Shown: positions 1-7,837, counted from the first letter of the stretch. The stretch is DNA of 64,000 nt from Ruminococcus sp. NK3A76 (GCF_000686125.1 NZ_JMMA01000002.1:2356001-2420000), one strand, 5' to 3'. Notes: generated by a model not told the origin, from the sequence alone. Translations and numbers: made by a program.

Positions 1-1
1 T

Positions 2-1150
2 TTCAAAAGCTTTAATAATACAGTTCCTGAAAACGGGATAAAGCTCGCGGCGGACGTATCTTCACCTCAAAGCAAAACCGCAGATAATGGCAGTCGATCG
101 GATCATACAAGCATTGCCGGACTACCCCCGATCAGTACCAATGCGTATGTCAAGGATCCGAATAAGATAAAGCACAACAGCGAGTCTGAAAAGCGTATAG
201 CATCCGGTAACACACTTGATATTATAAAGGCACTTACAGGAAAGATTATAAAGTCTGTAAAAGATGACACAGACCGGATCAGTGATGTATATAAAGATGC
301 GGCTGAGCAAAAGCTATCCCGTTCAATAAGAAAATCTATCAGAGCTGACCATGCTCATACTCAAAAAGAGATAACGGCATATAAAAACGCTCTCAGGCAG
401 CTGGAACAGCGGCTTGCTGAATTTAAAGGACAGAATACTTTATTTTCGCAGAACTTAGATAAGCTTTGGAACAAGCTTGATGAGCTTATGGCTTCATATG
501 ACAGCAAGGTCAATGATCTGCTTGAATACTCCAAGCGCGGTTCATTAGGCAGCAGCGAAAGCGCTTACGGAATGCAGTTTGTGAGCGAATGGAAAACTGA
601 TATAGATTCGATCATCAGCCAAATAAGGCTATCAGAGATCAAAATGGCAGATATGCTGCTCAGCTGCGATTATGATACTACTCTGTTTCTTAAATCACTG
701 AAAAACACAAACGCAGCTGAGTTAAAAAAGTATCAAAAGAGCGTAATAAAGAGTTATAATTCATCAAGATTCAACGCAGCAAATATAAAGTGTATGCTTT
801 TGGTAATAGCAGGTTTGGTGTTATCCTATTATTTCTTTAAAACAATAAAAAGAGATACAAGCATAGAAGTGCATATTATAGGCAGTATATTACTGGGCAG
901 CTGGGCACTTGGTTTTTATCATATCTATCATTTTGAAAGTTTTAACGATTCAATAAATTTTTCTCTTTCCTTAATCAAAGAAACTTGGTATTTTATAATC
1001 TTTCCGCCAATTTGGGGAATAATGTGCTTTGGAGGTTTATTTTCAGTAATGTGCTGTACTATTTTCGGATTTTTCACAGGACCTATATATATGGTGCTTG
1101 ACCCTATCCGTTTTCTTTTAGGAAAGCAATGCATCAGTCAGGATCAATAA
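2..1150 (+). CDS. Membrane protein of unknown function, 5' end outside the window
   Basis: The frame that contains an ATG at 488 is open without a stop back to base 2, so the gene begins before the window and the visible part is about 382 residues. The first part is polar and charged, followed by a likely coiled-coil stretch (codons around positions 330-490, rich in K, E, Q and L). The C-terminal third holds about three hydrophobic segments (around 790-845, 870-930 and 985-1110), which suggests an anchored protein with a large soluble N-terminal part. I recognise no family. The lipoprotein gene follows 50 bp downstream on the same strand. If the skin-like element ends at 7475, this gene is element cargo. 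Confidence 0.6.
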   Translation, partial: FKSFNNTVPENGIKLAADVSSPQSKTADNGSRSDHTSIAGLPPISTNAYVKDPNKIKHNSESEKRIASGNTLDIIKALTGKIIKSVKDDTDRISDVYKDAAEQKLSRSIRKSIRADHAHTQKEITAYKNALRQLEQRLAEFKGQNTLFSQNLDKLWNKLDELMASYDSKVNDLLEYSKRGSLGSSESAYGMQFVSEWKTDIDSIISQIRLSEIKMADMLLSCDYDTTLFLKSLKNTNAAELKKYQKSVIKSYNSSRFNAANIKCMLLVIAGLVLSYYFFKTIKRDTSIEVHIIGSILLGSWALGFYHIYHFESFNDSINFSLSLIKETWYFIIFPPIWGIMCFGGLFSVMCCTIFGFFTGPIYMVLDPIRFLLGKQCISQDQ

Positions 1151-1200
1151 AAACATCGTTATTTATGCCAAAAGGCTAAAATATTAAAACAAAGGAGCAA

Positions 1201-2058
1201 ATGAAAATGAAAAACACAAAAATATTAACAGCAGCGCTTGCAACTATGCTTATTCTTGCAGGCTGCGGTGACGCCTCGGACAAGGAGAAAACGGTTGAAA
1301 GCGGATCGTCTGTGACAACTACCACTACAGCATCAGATACCGAGAGCGAGATCACAACACAAATAGTTGATGAAAGCTCTGAAGAGGATACTACAGAGGA
1401 CTTCCAAATAGACAAGATACCCGTCACCATATCCGACTCTGAATACAGCGAACACAACTATACCTGCAATCTGGGGCTCGTTTCAGAAGGCGGAGGAGGA
1501 GGAAAAGGGTTTTCTTACGATATAGAGGCTCCCGGTTTTTATGACCTGCCGCTCTCAAACCTACTGAGCGGTAATCAGTTTGAATTGACAGACGTAGAAA
1601 AGATGTCGTATAACGATCCTTCAAACGGTTTCATATTTAACGGAACTCCTTATATAACTTTTAAGTACAAAGATGAAAAGAACGGTGATCTTACGCCTGT
1701 TCCCAGTGACAAAGCTACAGCGGTCTATGTTGAAACTGCTGTTAATGAAGAGGGAGAGGAGATCGTTACAGGCTATGCTTACAGCATTGAGCACGCTTAT
1801 CTGAAACACCCCGTAAAATTTGCAAATATAAGAGACAAAGAGGGTGATCACCAAATACAGTCCTTTATTCTCGGGGACAGCAAGGAAAAAGTCGAAGAAC
1901 TCATCGGCAAGGGGTATGAATACAAAAGCTTTGCCTTTTACAGCACCGAAGAGGGTGAAGGCGAGAATATGATGAAAACATATACCATTATCGAATACGG
2001 CGAAGATGATACTGTACAAAAAGTAATTATCCTTGCAAGAGATCTTATGGATCGATAA
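1201..2058 (+). CDS. Putative lipoprotein, function unknown
   Basis: The product is a 285-residue exported protein with a charged start, a hydrophobic stretch and a lipobox LILAGC, so Cys 22 is probably lipid-modified and the protein is held on the outer face of the membrane. A Ser/Thr/Glu-rich linker (about residues 30-75, with a run of TTTTT) precedes a soluble domain that I do not recognise. A GGAG at 1194-1197 lies only 3 bp before the first ATG but 9 bp before a second in-frame ATG at 1207, which may be the true start. It follows the membrane protein gene on the same strand and could be co-transcribed with it. Confidence 0.65.
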   Translation: MKMKNTKILTAALATMLILAGCGDASDKEKTVESGSSVTTTTTASDTESEITTQIVDESSEEDTTEDFQIDKIPVTISDSEYSEHNYTCNLGLVSEGGGGGKGFSYDIEAPGFYDLPLSNLLSGNQFELTDVEKMSYNDPSNGFIFNGTPYITFKYKDEKNGDLTPVPSDKATAVYVETAVNEEGEEIVTGYAYSIEHAYLKHPVKFANIRDKEGDHQIQSFILGDSKEKVEELIGKGYEYKSFAFYSTEEGEGENMMKTYTIIEYGEDDTVQKVIILARDLMDR

Positions 2059-2080
2059 AAAAAACTCCTACCGAGACTAA

Positions 2081-2176
2081 GACTGGATCTTTGGAGGAAA
2101 TGTGGTGAGATACGAACACTACAACGGCGACGAGCTCGACGCCTATGAAACATACGAATACACCTATTGGAACTGA
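2081..2176 (+). pseudogene. Short open stretch, possible C-terminal gene remnant or very small ORF
   Basis: After a stop at 2078-2080 the frame is open to a TGA at 2174-2176. A GTG at 2105 is preceded by GGAGG at 2093-2097 and would give a 23-residue acidic, Tyr-rich peptide (MRYEHYNGDELDAYETYEY, then TYWN). The composition resembles the tail of a secreted or surface protein more than a random frame. It may be the 3' scrap of a lost paralogue of the upstream lipoprotein, or a real microprotein. The sequence alone does not decide. Confidence 0.25.
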
Positions 2177-2223
2177 TTTATGCGGCTATACACCTGATAT
2201 ACCAATCAAAAGGAGATATAACT

Positions 2224-2889
2224 ATGAACATTGAAATCAAAAACAAAATTGCAAATCTTAGTGTACCGGAGTTTGTGAACAATTACTTTTACTTTGAGAA
2301 TCTTGCTTATAACGGTATGCTGTATGCGGGAGTTCTTGAGGAATATAACGGCTATAAGAGCGTTATAAAAAACGTTGATGACGCCGTAATGTTCCTCGAA
2401 AACAACACCTGTGCGAATTTCGATATGACAACGTTTGAATTCAACGGCGGAAAGACCGTTGCCGAATACGAAAAGGCAAAGGAGATGTACTCTGCTCTTA
2501 CCTGTGACGGCAACAGGGAGTTCAGAGAATTCCTTGACGCAGAGGCTATGCCCGATATGCAGGCAATTGATATAGGCAATAATAAAACCCTCTATCTGCC
2601 CGATTATGAGAGTGACAGAGAACTAATGCAGACTATTATAGAGGGTAAGGGCAACGAGTATCTGCTTGCTGTACGCAACGAGGATACACTCCCCTCTCTT
2701 GATAATTATTCTATGAAAGATATTCTCAAAGCGGCGGATGAGGCAAAGGAGATCATGATAAACCTTGAAGTTAAAAACCCGAGAATGCCTGTTATCGGCT
2801 TTCTTCCCAATGAGAAGATATATATTATCGAACAGAAAGAGATAGATGAGGTAGAAAAGAGAATAATCAAGGAGCAGGAATCCATATAA
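2224..2889 (+). CDS. Cytosolic protein of unknown function
   Basis: I place the start at ATG 2224 because AAAGGAGATATAACT lies just before it; an upstream in-frame ATG at 2167 has no ribosome site. The 221-residue product has no signal peptide or membrane segment, and is acidic with a charged helical tail (residues about 190-221, rich in E, K and I). I recognise no domain. It lies between the lipoprotein and another unknown cytosolic gene on the same strand. Such strings of small unrelated soluble proteins often occur as cargo or immunity genes, but nothing here proves that role. Confidence 0.55.
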   Translation: MNIEIKNKIANLSVPEFVNNYFYFENLAYNGMLYAGVLEEYNGYKSVIKNVDDAVMFLENNTCANFDMTTFEFNGGKTVAEYEKAKEMYSALTCDGNREFREFLDAEAMPDMQAIDIGNNKTLYLPDYESDRELMQTIIEGKGNEYLLAVRNEDTLPSLDNYSMKDILKAADEAKEIMINLEVKNPRMPVIGFLPNEKIYIIEQKEIDEVEKRIIKEQESI

Positions 2890-2967
2890 GAAAAGGATCA
2901 CCGATAAAAGCTAAGAAATAGAGTAAAGGTTATAAAAGCGATCAAATAACCGAAAGGCAGTGATAAT

Positions 2968-3861
2968 ATGAGTTTATTCAGAAGAAAGCCCAAAGAGACA
3001 AAACCGACGTATGATGAACTCATCAAGACTTCGATTATGCCACCCTATGAATATGTTCCGGAAGACCATCTGTGGGCATTTCTTGAAACATATAATATTG
3101 AACTGACCAGAGTAAAGAACGGTGAATACACCGTTACTCTTGCTGACGGTCAGTCTGTTGAGGTATCTAATACAACTGAAATGGTACAGGCTATGAAACC
3201 TGTTATTGATGAAAAAGTGTTGAAAATGATAAATATGTACTCAAACAAAGATGTCACATTGGAAAAGTGTCTTATAGACAGAATGGCTCTTTACGGCAGA
3301 AGTGCATTGTTCCATAGTGAGGAAGACGCTAAGTTATATGATGCTATATATGACAAAGGCTTACATTTCTACGAGTTTGCAGACCTGTTCGTAAACAAAG
3401 CAAATGGCATCAATCTTGATGAATTCTATCAGAGCAAATACGAAGTTCCTTCTTTGTTTGAGGAACTAAATGTTCTTGAAAACGATGAGGTCTTCTGCCT
3501 GTACAATTTCAACAGCAATCCCGATGAGATGGTCGAGTTCTACGCTCATAAGGGCGAGGACTTAGAGGGTAAGCCAGTTACCGAGTATTCACTCTCCCTT
3601 AATCATACATATCACAGATTTCCAGAGGATAAGTGGAGATTTTGTATGGTGGGGAGTATCGACGGTGTAAGCATTGAGAATGTTGAAGCCGAACTGGAAC
3701 ACTTAAAGGACGACCAGACGTTTGTGAAAAACCCTTATTACAAAGTGGATTTCAACGGCAGGTATCCTATTTCGGAACTCAAGGAATGGATAAAGACCTG
3801 CAACTATGAGAAGGCTATGAAAGAAACAGCCAAAAAGATGATAAAGGGATTTGGCAAATAA
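2968..3861 (+). CDS. Cytosolic protein of unknown function
   Basis: The product is a 297-residue soluble protein starting MSLFRRKPKETK, with a basic N-terminus and then a mixed alpha/beta composition. The ribosome site is GAAAGGCAG about 10 bp before the ATG. There is no signal peptide or transmembrane stretch. The family is not recognised. The gene is the last of the rightward accessory genes before a convergent minus-strand group beginning at 4459. Base composition is lower in G+C than that of the arginine or ATP synthase genes, which fits an acquired segment. Confidence 0.55.
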   Translation: MSLFRRKPKETKPTYDELIKTSIMPPYEYVPEDHLWAFLETYNIELTRVKNGEYTVTLADGQSVEVSNTTEMVQAMKPVIDEKVLKMINMYSNKDVTLEKCLIDRMALYGRSALFHSEEDAKLYDAIYDKGLHFYEFADLFVNKANGINLDEFYQSKYEVPSLFEELNVLENDEVFCLYNFNSNPDEMVEFYAHKGEDLEGKPVTEYSLSLNHTYHRFPEDKWRFCMVGSIDGVSIENVEAELEHLKDDQTFVKNPYYKVDFNGRYPISELKEWIKTCNYEKAMKETAKKMIKGFGK

Positions 3862-4004
3862 AAAGTCCTTGCAGTGGGGGGAGTTTCAGAATATTCGCCG
3901 TTGTCACCAAGCTTATACAGAACCGTTCTTTCCTTTGCAACCGGAAGTGTAGAAAGAAGGTTTTTTGGATTTCCGTCATATTTAAGGTTGCTTTTTGTAT
4001 GCAT
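3858..4004 (-). pseudogene. Possible truncated gene after the GNAT acetyltransferase
   Basis: Its ATG (4002-4004) overlaps the TAA stop of the acetyltransferase gene in the form TAATG, a common arrangement for coupled genes. The first 45 or so residues (containing KYDGNPKNLLSTLPVAKERT) read like real protein. The frame then runs into the tail of the convergent gene that ends at 3861, so the 3' part appears lost. I do not recognise the family. Confidence 0.25.
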
Positions 4005-4459
4005 TATCCAAATGTCTTTCTCTTTGAATAATATACAAAACCCCTGTCCCGTTTTATTTCCGTATATCCCAGTTTTGTATAAAAGGAATTTGTTCTTATA
4101 TTCCAGTCGGGTGTGTCCAGGGTGATCTCTTTTAACCCGGTAAACATTGATTCTATTTGCTGCATCAAAAAAGATCCGTAACCCTTACGGAAATGCTCCG
4201 GCGCAACAAAGATCCTGCCGATGTTCAGTACGTTTCCCTGCAAAAACAGGATCGCTCCGCCGACGATCAGTCCTTCTTCTGTCAGTTTATACAGATGTCC
4301 TTGTCTTGCCATCTGCGTATGAAATGAGACCGACATATACCCGGGCGGACCTTCTGCCGTCGCTCCGCCTACGAAAACATCACTGTCAAATGCACGCTTG
4401 GAAATACCGGTCAGTGTCAATGCATCTGATGTATCTGCTTTTAATAACTGCAAACTCAT
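4004..4459 (-). CDS. GNAT-family N-acetyltransferase
   Basis: The product (about 151 residues) should transfer an acetyl group from acetyl-CoA to an amine; the substrate is unknown. The acetyl-CoA loop is seen as the motif VAPEHFRKGYGSFLMQ (R-K-G-Y-G fits the Q/R-x-x-G-x-G/A signature), and the C-terminal DTPDWNIRTNSFYTKLGY is typical of the family's last strand and helix. I take ATG 4459 as the start because GAGGTG lies 6 bp upstream; a GTG at 4468 is less likely. The gene lies just downstream of the broken hydrolase and its TetR regulator, all on the minus strand, so it may once have been in that operon. Confidence 0.8.
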   Translation of the reverse strand: MSLQLLKADTSDALTLTGISKRAFDSDVFVGGATAEGPPGYMSVSFHTQMARQGHLYKLTEEGLIVGGAILFLQGNVLNIGRIFVAPEHFRKGYGSFLMQQIESMFTGLKEITLDTPDWNIRTNSFYTKLGYTEIKRDRGFVYYSKRKTFG

Positions 4460-4473
4460 AAACCGCACCTCAC

Positions 4474-4938
4474 TTATACACTATATAATCTGTATTCCAT
4501 CTGGACGTCAAACGGTTCCTCTGCCGCCAGTTCCTCATTGATCTCCTCCGCAGGCGTACAGCCAAGTGTCCGGTATGCCGGATGATCTGCATATTCTCTT
4601 CCAAAGCCCAGTCGATAGCCTGATTGATTCGATCAATGATCTTTCTGTAATTCTTAGGCAACACCGCACGACCCCTGTGCATCAGTATGCGCAACCTCAA
4701 CTGGCGTTGAGGCACAGATTTTCGTCAGATTGCCTGAATTCGACGCAGGCTTGCAAGCGAAGTTCACTTCGCTTTACGCAACGTCAAGGAGAATTTGGGT
4801 AATATGACTGATAAGCAGGTCGTCAAGCAGGCTTGACACGGCAGATGATGTGCAGAGGCGTTAGCCGCGGGTCGTGCGGTGTTGCCCTTAGTTATGTCAT
4901 TTTGAATGTCAATGACGACGAGTGCTTTATTATTCATT
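4474..4938 (-). pseudogene. Isochorismatase-like cysteine hydrolase, interrupted by a MITE
   Basis: The gene starts at ATG 4938, overlapping the stop of the tetR gene (AATGAATAA). The N-terminus MNNKALVVIDIQNDITK is the first strand and catalytic Asp of the isochorismatase/nicotinamidase family. The frame is then cut by the 230-bp element at 4657-4886. Removing the element and one CTTA copy restores the frame as NDITKNYRKIIDRINQAIDW, as expected for the family. The coding part ends early: after about 40 residues no hydrolase sequence remains, and a second frame ending at 4474 (with TPAEEINEELAAEEPFDVQM) looks like the tail of another lost gene. The enzyme must be non-functional. Confidence 0.75.
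4657..4886. mobile_element. MITE-like element, copy 1 (230 bp), inserted in a gene
   Basis: Perfect terminal inverted repeats GGCAACACCGCACGACCC / GGGTCGTGCGGTGTTGCC are flanked by direct CTTA copies (4653-4656 and 4887-4890). The interior has sub-terminal inverted repeats around CGTCAGATT and AATATGAC as in copies 2-4. It has no coding capacity. It breaks the cysteine hydrolase gene, so it moved as a unit. Confidence 0.85.
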
Positions 4939-5532
4939 TCTATCACTCCCATAAGTTTTGATAAAATGCCGGCTGAACTCTTTGATTTGTGAAATAGCCT
5001 CAGCCGTTTTTTCAGGTTCACGGTCACATAAATGAATCAGATCAGAGATCGGCGCAGTATAGGCAAACGCAAGCATTTTTGGGTCATCGTTCCTCAGCAA
5101 GCCTTTGTTCATCATGCCGTCAAAAATATATGTGAACATCTCTGTCAACCCCGTCAGAAAGTGCTTTGTTGCAAGCTGTCTTGCACGTTCATCACGGTAC
5201 TGCTCAATAGACAGCAGCTTTCTTGTCATCACAACACGCTCATCATGCACGGTAAAATCCACCATTCGCATAGTCATCTCCACCAGCCCGTCAAGCGAAT
5301 CCGGCACGGGCGGCAGATTTTCCGCCGAGCCGAAACATCGGTTGTAATAAGCGATCATCTCGTCCAGCAGAGTATTCCAGATATCCTCCTTGCTCTTAAA
5401 ATGCTTGTACATCGACGATTTCACAAGCCCCAGCGAGGCAGTCAGCTCACGGATATTCGTACCGTCATATCCCTTCTGCGAAAACTGTCTGAGAGCTTCA
5501 TCAAGTATTCTTTCCTTTGTATCCTTTGCCAT
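4930..5532 (-). CDS. TetR/AcrR-family transcriptional regulator
   Basis: The 200-residue protein is a DNA-binding repressor of the TetR family. The N-terminal helix-turn-helix is clear (residues about 8-55, with ALRQFSQKGYDGTNIRELTA and then LVKSSMYKHFKSKED). The C-terminal ligand and dimer domain is divergent, as usual, so the ligand is unknown. Its stop overlaps the start of the broken hydrolase gene, which was probably its co-transcribed partner. The promoter at 5581-5609 is consensus and carries GTGAC/GTCAC repeats that could be its own operator, so autoregulation is likely. With the partner gene destroyed, it may now control only itself or distant targets. Confidence 0.9.
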   Translation of the reverse strand: MAKDTKERILDEALRQFSQKGYDGTNIRELTASLGLVKSSMYKHFKSKEDIWNTLLDEMIAYYNRCFGSAENLPPVPDSLDGLVEMTMRMVDFTVHDERVVMTRKLLSIEQYRDERARQLATKHFLTGLTEMFTYIFDGMMNKGLLRNDDPKMLAFAYTAPISDLIHLCDREPEKTAEAISQIKEFSRHFIKTYGSDRNE

Positions 5533-5552
5533 AATTTCCTCCGATTATAAAG

Positions 5553-5570
5553 AGTGACCTATCGTTCACT
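5553..5570. promoter_or_regulatory. Candidate TetR operator
   Basis: AGTGA and TCACT arms (5553-5557 and 5566-5570) enclose 8 bp just downstream of the tetR promoter. A related AGTGACTGACC lies in the promoter spacer. The position fits autorepression. Confidence 0.45.
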
Positions 5571-5580
5571 TGCTATCTAT

Positions 5581-5609
5581 ATTATAGCGAAAGGTCAGTC
5601 ACTTGTCAA
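5581..5609 (-). promoter_or_regulatory. Consensus promoter of the tetR gene
   Basis: On the minus strand TTGACA (5604-5609) and TATAAT (5581-5586) are separated by exactly 17 bp, a perfect vegetative sigma factor match. It lies 49 bp before the tetR start. Confidence 0.8.
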
Positions 5610-5642
5610 GAGCTGGTTTTACTTTGCTCAAAAGCCGATACC

Positions 5643-5696
5643 ACATCTGTTTTCCGAAATCATGCTATTGCCGTTTTGGAAAACAGATGTTTTTTA
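5643..5696 (+). terminator. Long hairpin with T tract
   Basis: ACATCTGTTTTCC (5643-5655) pairs with GGAAAACAGATGT (5678-5690) and is followed by a T run to 5695. No obvious plus-strand gene ends just before it, so it may insulate the recombinase gene or end a long upstream transcript. Confidence 0.55.
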
Positions 5697-5707
5697 TCCC
5701 TCCCCTA

Positions 5708-5737
5708 TTGACACCTCCCCTCACTGTATGATATAAT
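5708..5737 (+). promoter_or_regulatory. Promoter of the serine recombinase gene
   Basis: TTGACA (5708-5713) and TATAAT (5732-5737) with an 18-bp spacer lie 52 bp before the ATG. This is a vegetative-type promoter, whereas the Bacillus skin recombinase is known to be made under sporulation control. Confidence 0.65.
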
Positions 5738-5789
5738 ATCCATAACGATATATAACAATATAGATATATTCACAGAAAGGGCTGATAAA

Positions 5790-7475
5790 ATGGCTGACAC
5801 ACGCAAATTTGCTATCTATAGCCGTAAATCAAAGTTCACCGGCAAGGGCGAGAGCATCGAGAACCAGATAGAGATGTGTACCCGTGAGCTGAAAGCGACC
5901 TACCACATCACCGATGATGATATCGTGGTGTTTGAGGACGAGGGCTATTCGGGCGGCAACACAAACCGTCCGCAGTTTCAGGAAATGATAAAGCGCTGTC
6001 ACGAGGGCGAATTCAGGCTCGTCATATGCTACAGGCTTGACAGGATAAGCCGTAACACCGCCGACTTTGTAAAGACCTACGAAGAGCTTAAAGCAAACAA
6101 CGTCAGCTTTCGCTCGGTGAGCGACAATATCGACGATACCTCGCCTATGGGCAAGGCGATGATGATGATATCGTCGGTGTTTGCACAGCTTGAACGTGAT
6201 ATTATAACCGAGCGCATAACTGACAATATGCGTGAGCTTGCAAAAACAGGCCGCTGGCTCGGCGGCAATCCGCCTACGGGTTATGAAAGTGTCGGCACAG
6301 TCGGCAGCGTGACAGTTGACGGCAAGATACACAAAGCGCAGATGCTCAGACAAAAGCCTGAGGAGATAGAGATAGTAAAGACTATTTATGACAAGTTCCT
6401 TGAGCTGCGCTCTATCACAAAGGTAGAAACTTATCTTTTAAACAGCGGTGTAAAGACCAAGACGGGCATCAACTTCTCACGCTTTGCGATAAAGACGATA
6501 CTTCAAAACCCCGTGTATCTTATAAACGACAGCGATGCATATGCATATTTCAAAGAGAACGATATGCAGGTCTACGCCGACGAGAGCGACTTTGACGGCA
6601 AAAACGGCGTGCTTGCTTACAACAAGACCTTGCAGATAACAGGCAAGTCGATAAAGCAAAAAGACAGGTCGGAATGGATAATAGCTGTCGGCAAGCACAA
6701 GAGCGTTATTCCCGGCAGCAAGTGGGCAGAGGCGCAGCACTTACTGGGACTCAACAAAAGCAAATCCTACCGCAGGCAAAGAAGCAACGAGGCGCTGCTT
6801 TCGGGGCTGCTTTTCTGCGCTGACTGCGGCAGCTATATGCGCCCCAAGCTATCGAGCCGAGTAAACAAAAGAGGCGAGCGTGTTTATGACTACCTCTGCG
6901 AGATGAAGGAAAAAAGCCACGGCAAGCAGTGCAACATGAAGCGCATAAACGGCAACGACCTTGACGAGCAGGTGATTGATGAGATAAAAAAGCTGGGCGC
7001 TGACTCCTCCGAGCTTATGAAGCTGCTGTGCTCATCGAGAAAAGACCTGACCGAGAGCTTTACAGATTTTCAGAGCGAGATAGACAAGCGCCTTGCCCTT
7101 AAAAAGAAGACCGAGGGCGAGTGTGCGAACTTAGTCAACGCCCTGACCCTTGCAGGCGAGTCGGGTGCGGCTGATGATATCATCAAAAAGCTCAACTCAC
7201 TCCACGAGCAGATAGACAGGCTCGATATGGAGATAGCTGAATACTCCCGCCTGATAGACAACGGCAAGATAACCGACGAGAGCTTTCAGAGCCTTGCCGA
7301 AATGCTCACCAGCTTTGCTGACAACATCGACGGGCTGAATGTTATGCAAAAGCGTGACCTGATCCGCTGCTTTGTAAGCCGTGTCGAATGGGACGGCGAG
7401 AACGTACACATATACATTTTAAGCAGCGACAAAGCTCCCTTGACCAAAAAGCCGCTTAGCACGGGTAGCAAATGA
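5790..7475 (+). CDS. Large serine recombinase, skin/SpoIVCA-like
   Basis: This 561-residue protein is a site-specific DNA recombinase. The N-terminal resolvase domain (about 5-150) holds the nucleophile Ser11 in FAIYSRKS and the YRLDRISRN motif at 81-89. The recombinase domain follows (about 165-300, NPPTGYE at its start), then a zinc ribbon (about 343-385: CADCG, then CEMKEKSHGKQC) and a coiled coil (about 425-500). The stop codon TGA (7473-7475) lies inside an AATGA core at the junction with the truncated sigma-K gene. By analogy with B. subtilis SpoIVCA, I infer that it excises the DNA between the two sigK halves in the mother cell. Being cargo-side and co-directional with sigK supports this. 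Confidence 0.9.
   Translation: MADTRKFAIYSRKSKFTGKGESIENQIEMCTRELKATYHITDDDIVVFEDEGYSGGNTNRPQFQEMIKRCHEGEFRLVICYRLDRISRNTADFVKTYEELKANNVSFRSVSDNIDDTSPMGKAMMMISSVFAQLERDIITERITDNMRELAKTGRWLGGNPPTGYESVGTVGSVTVDGKIHKAQMLRQKPEEIEIVKTIYDKFLELRSITKVETYLLNSGVKTKTGINFSRFAIKTILQNPVYLINDSDAYAYFKENDMQVYADESDFDGKNGVLAYNKTLQITGKSIKQKDRSEWIIAVGKHKSVIPGSKWAEAQHLLGLNKSKSYRRQRSNEALLSGLLFCADCGSYMRPKLSSRVNKRGERVYDYLCEMKEKSHGKQCNMKRINGNDLDEQVIDEIKKLGADSSELMKLLCSSRKDLTESFTDFQSEIDKRLALKKKTEGECANLVNALTLAGESGAADDIIKKLNSLHEQIDRLDMEIAEYSRLIDNGKITDESFQSLAEMLTSFADNIDGLNVMQKRDLIRCFVSRVEWDGENVHIYILSSDKAPLTKKPLSTGSK
7471..7475. other. AATGA crossover core at the sigK/element junction
   Basis: AATGA at 7471-7475 is the same five bases that form the known crossover core of the B. 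subtilis skin element, and it falls at the same codons (Asn-Glu of NEILM). It is also the stop region of the recombinase gene. The partner site is expected before the window, at the end of the 5' half of sigK. Confidence 0.7.
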
Positions 7476-7482
7476 GATACTC

Positions 7483-7830
7483 ATGCACTTTCGCTCGGGC
7501 AGGAAAAGTGCGAACGACATACACTTTTCCGAGCCGATAGACTCTGACCGTGACGAGGGCGGCCTGACGCTTATGGACATGATAGCCGACGATGAGAACA
7601 TCATCGACACCGTAGAGCTGCGGCTGTCATCGCAAAGGCTTTATGAGTGCATCGAGAGCGCACTCTCAGGCAGGGAGAGGGAAATCATCATCCTGCGATA
7701 CGGGCTTGCAGGCAAGCCGCCGCTGACCCAGCGTGAGGTCGCCAAAAAGCTCGACATCTCACGCTCCTATGTCTCACGGATAGAGAAAAAAGCCCTCGGC
7801 CTGCTGAAGGAAGCCTTTGATGAAAAATAG
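7483..7830 (+). CDS. sigK: RNA polymerase sigma-K factor, C-terminal half only
   Basis: The frame encodes region 4 of a sporulation sigma factor. The helix-turn-helix LTQREVAKKLDISRSYVSRI and the preceding GREREIIILRYGLAG are hallmark sigma-E/K sequences. The N-terminal half (regions 2 and 3, including the core-binding and -10 recognition helices) is missing. The frame is open upstream of ATG 7483 to AAT at 7471, and reads NEILMHFRSGRK, exactly the segment where sigK is split by skin in B. subtilis (spoIIIC begins there). ATG 7483 is thus probably not a used start; the full gene forms only after excision. A terminator follows at 7838. Confidence 0.85.
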   Translation: MHFRSGRKSANDIHFSEPIDSDRDEGGLTLMDMIADDENIIDTVELRLSSQRLYECIESALSGREREIIILRYGLAGKPPLTQREVAKKLDISRSYVSRIEKKALGLLKEAFDEK

Positions 7831-7837
7831 CATAAAA

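Noticed and set aside
7483-7830. A stand-alone small sigma factor
   Set aside because: It lacks region 2 and cannot bind core RNA polymerase alone; the frame continues upstream to the AATGA junction, so it is half of a split gene.
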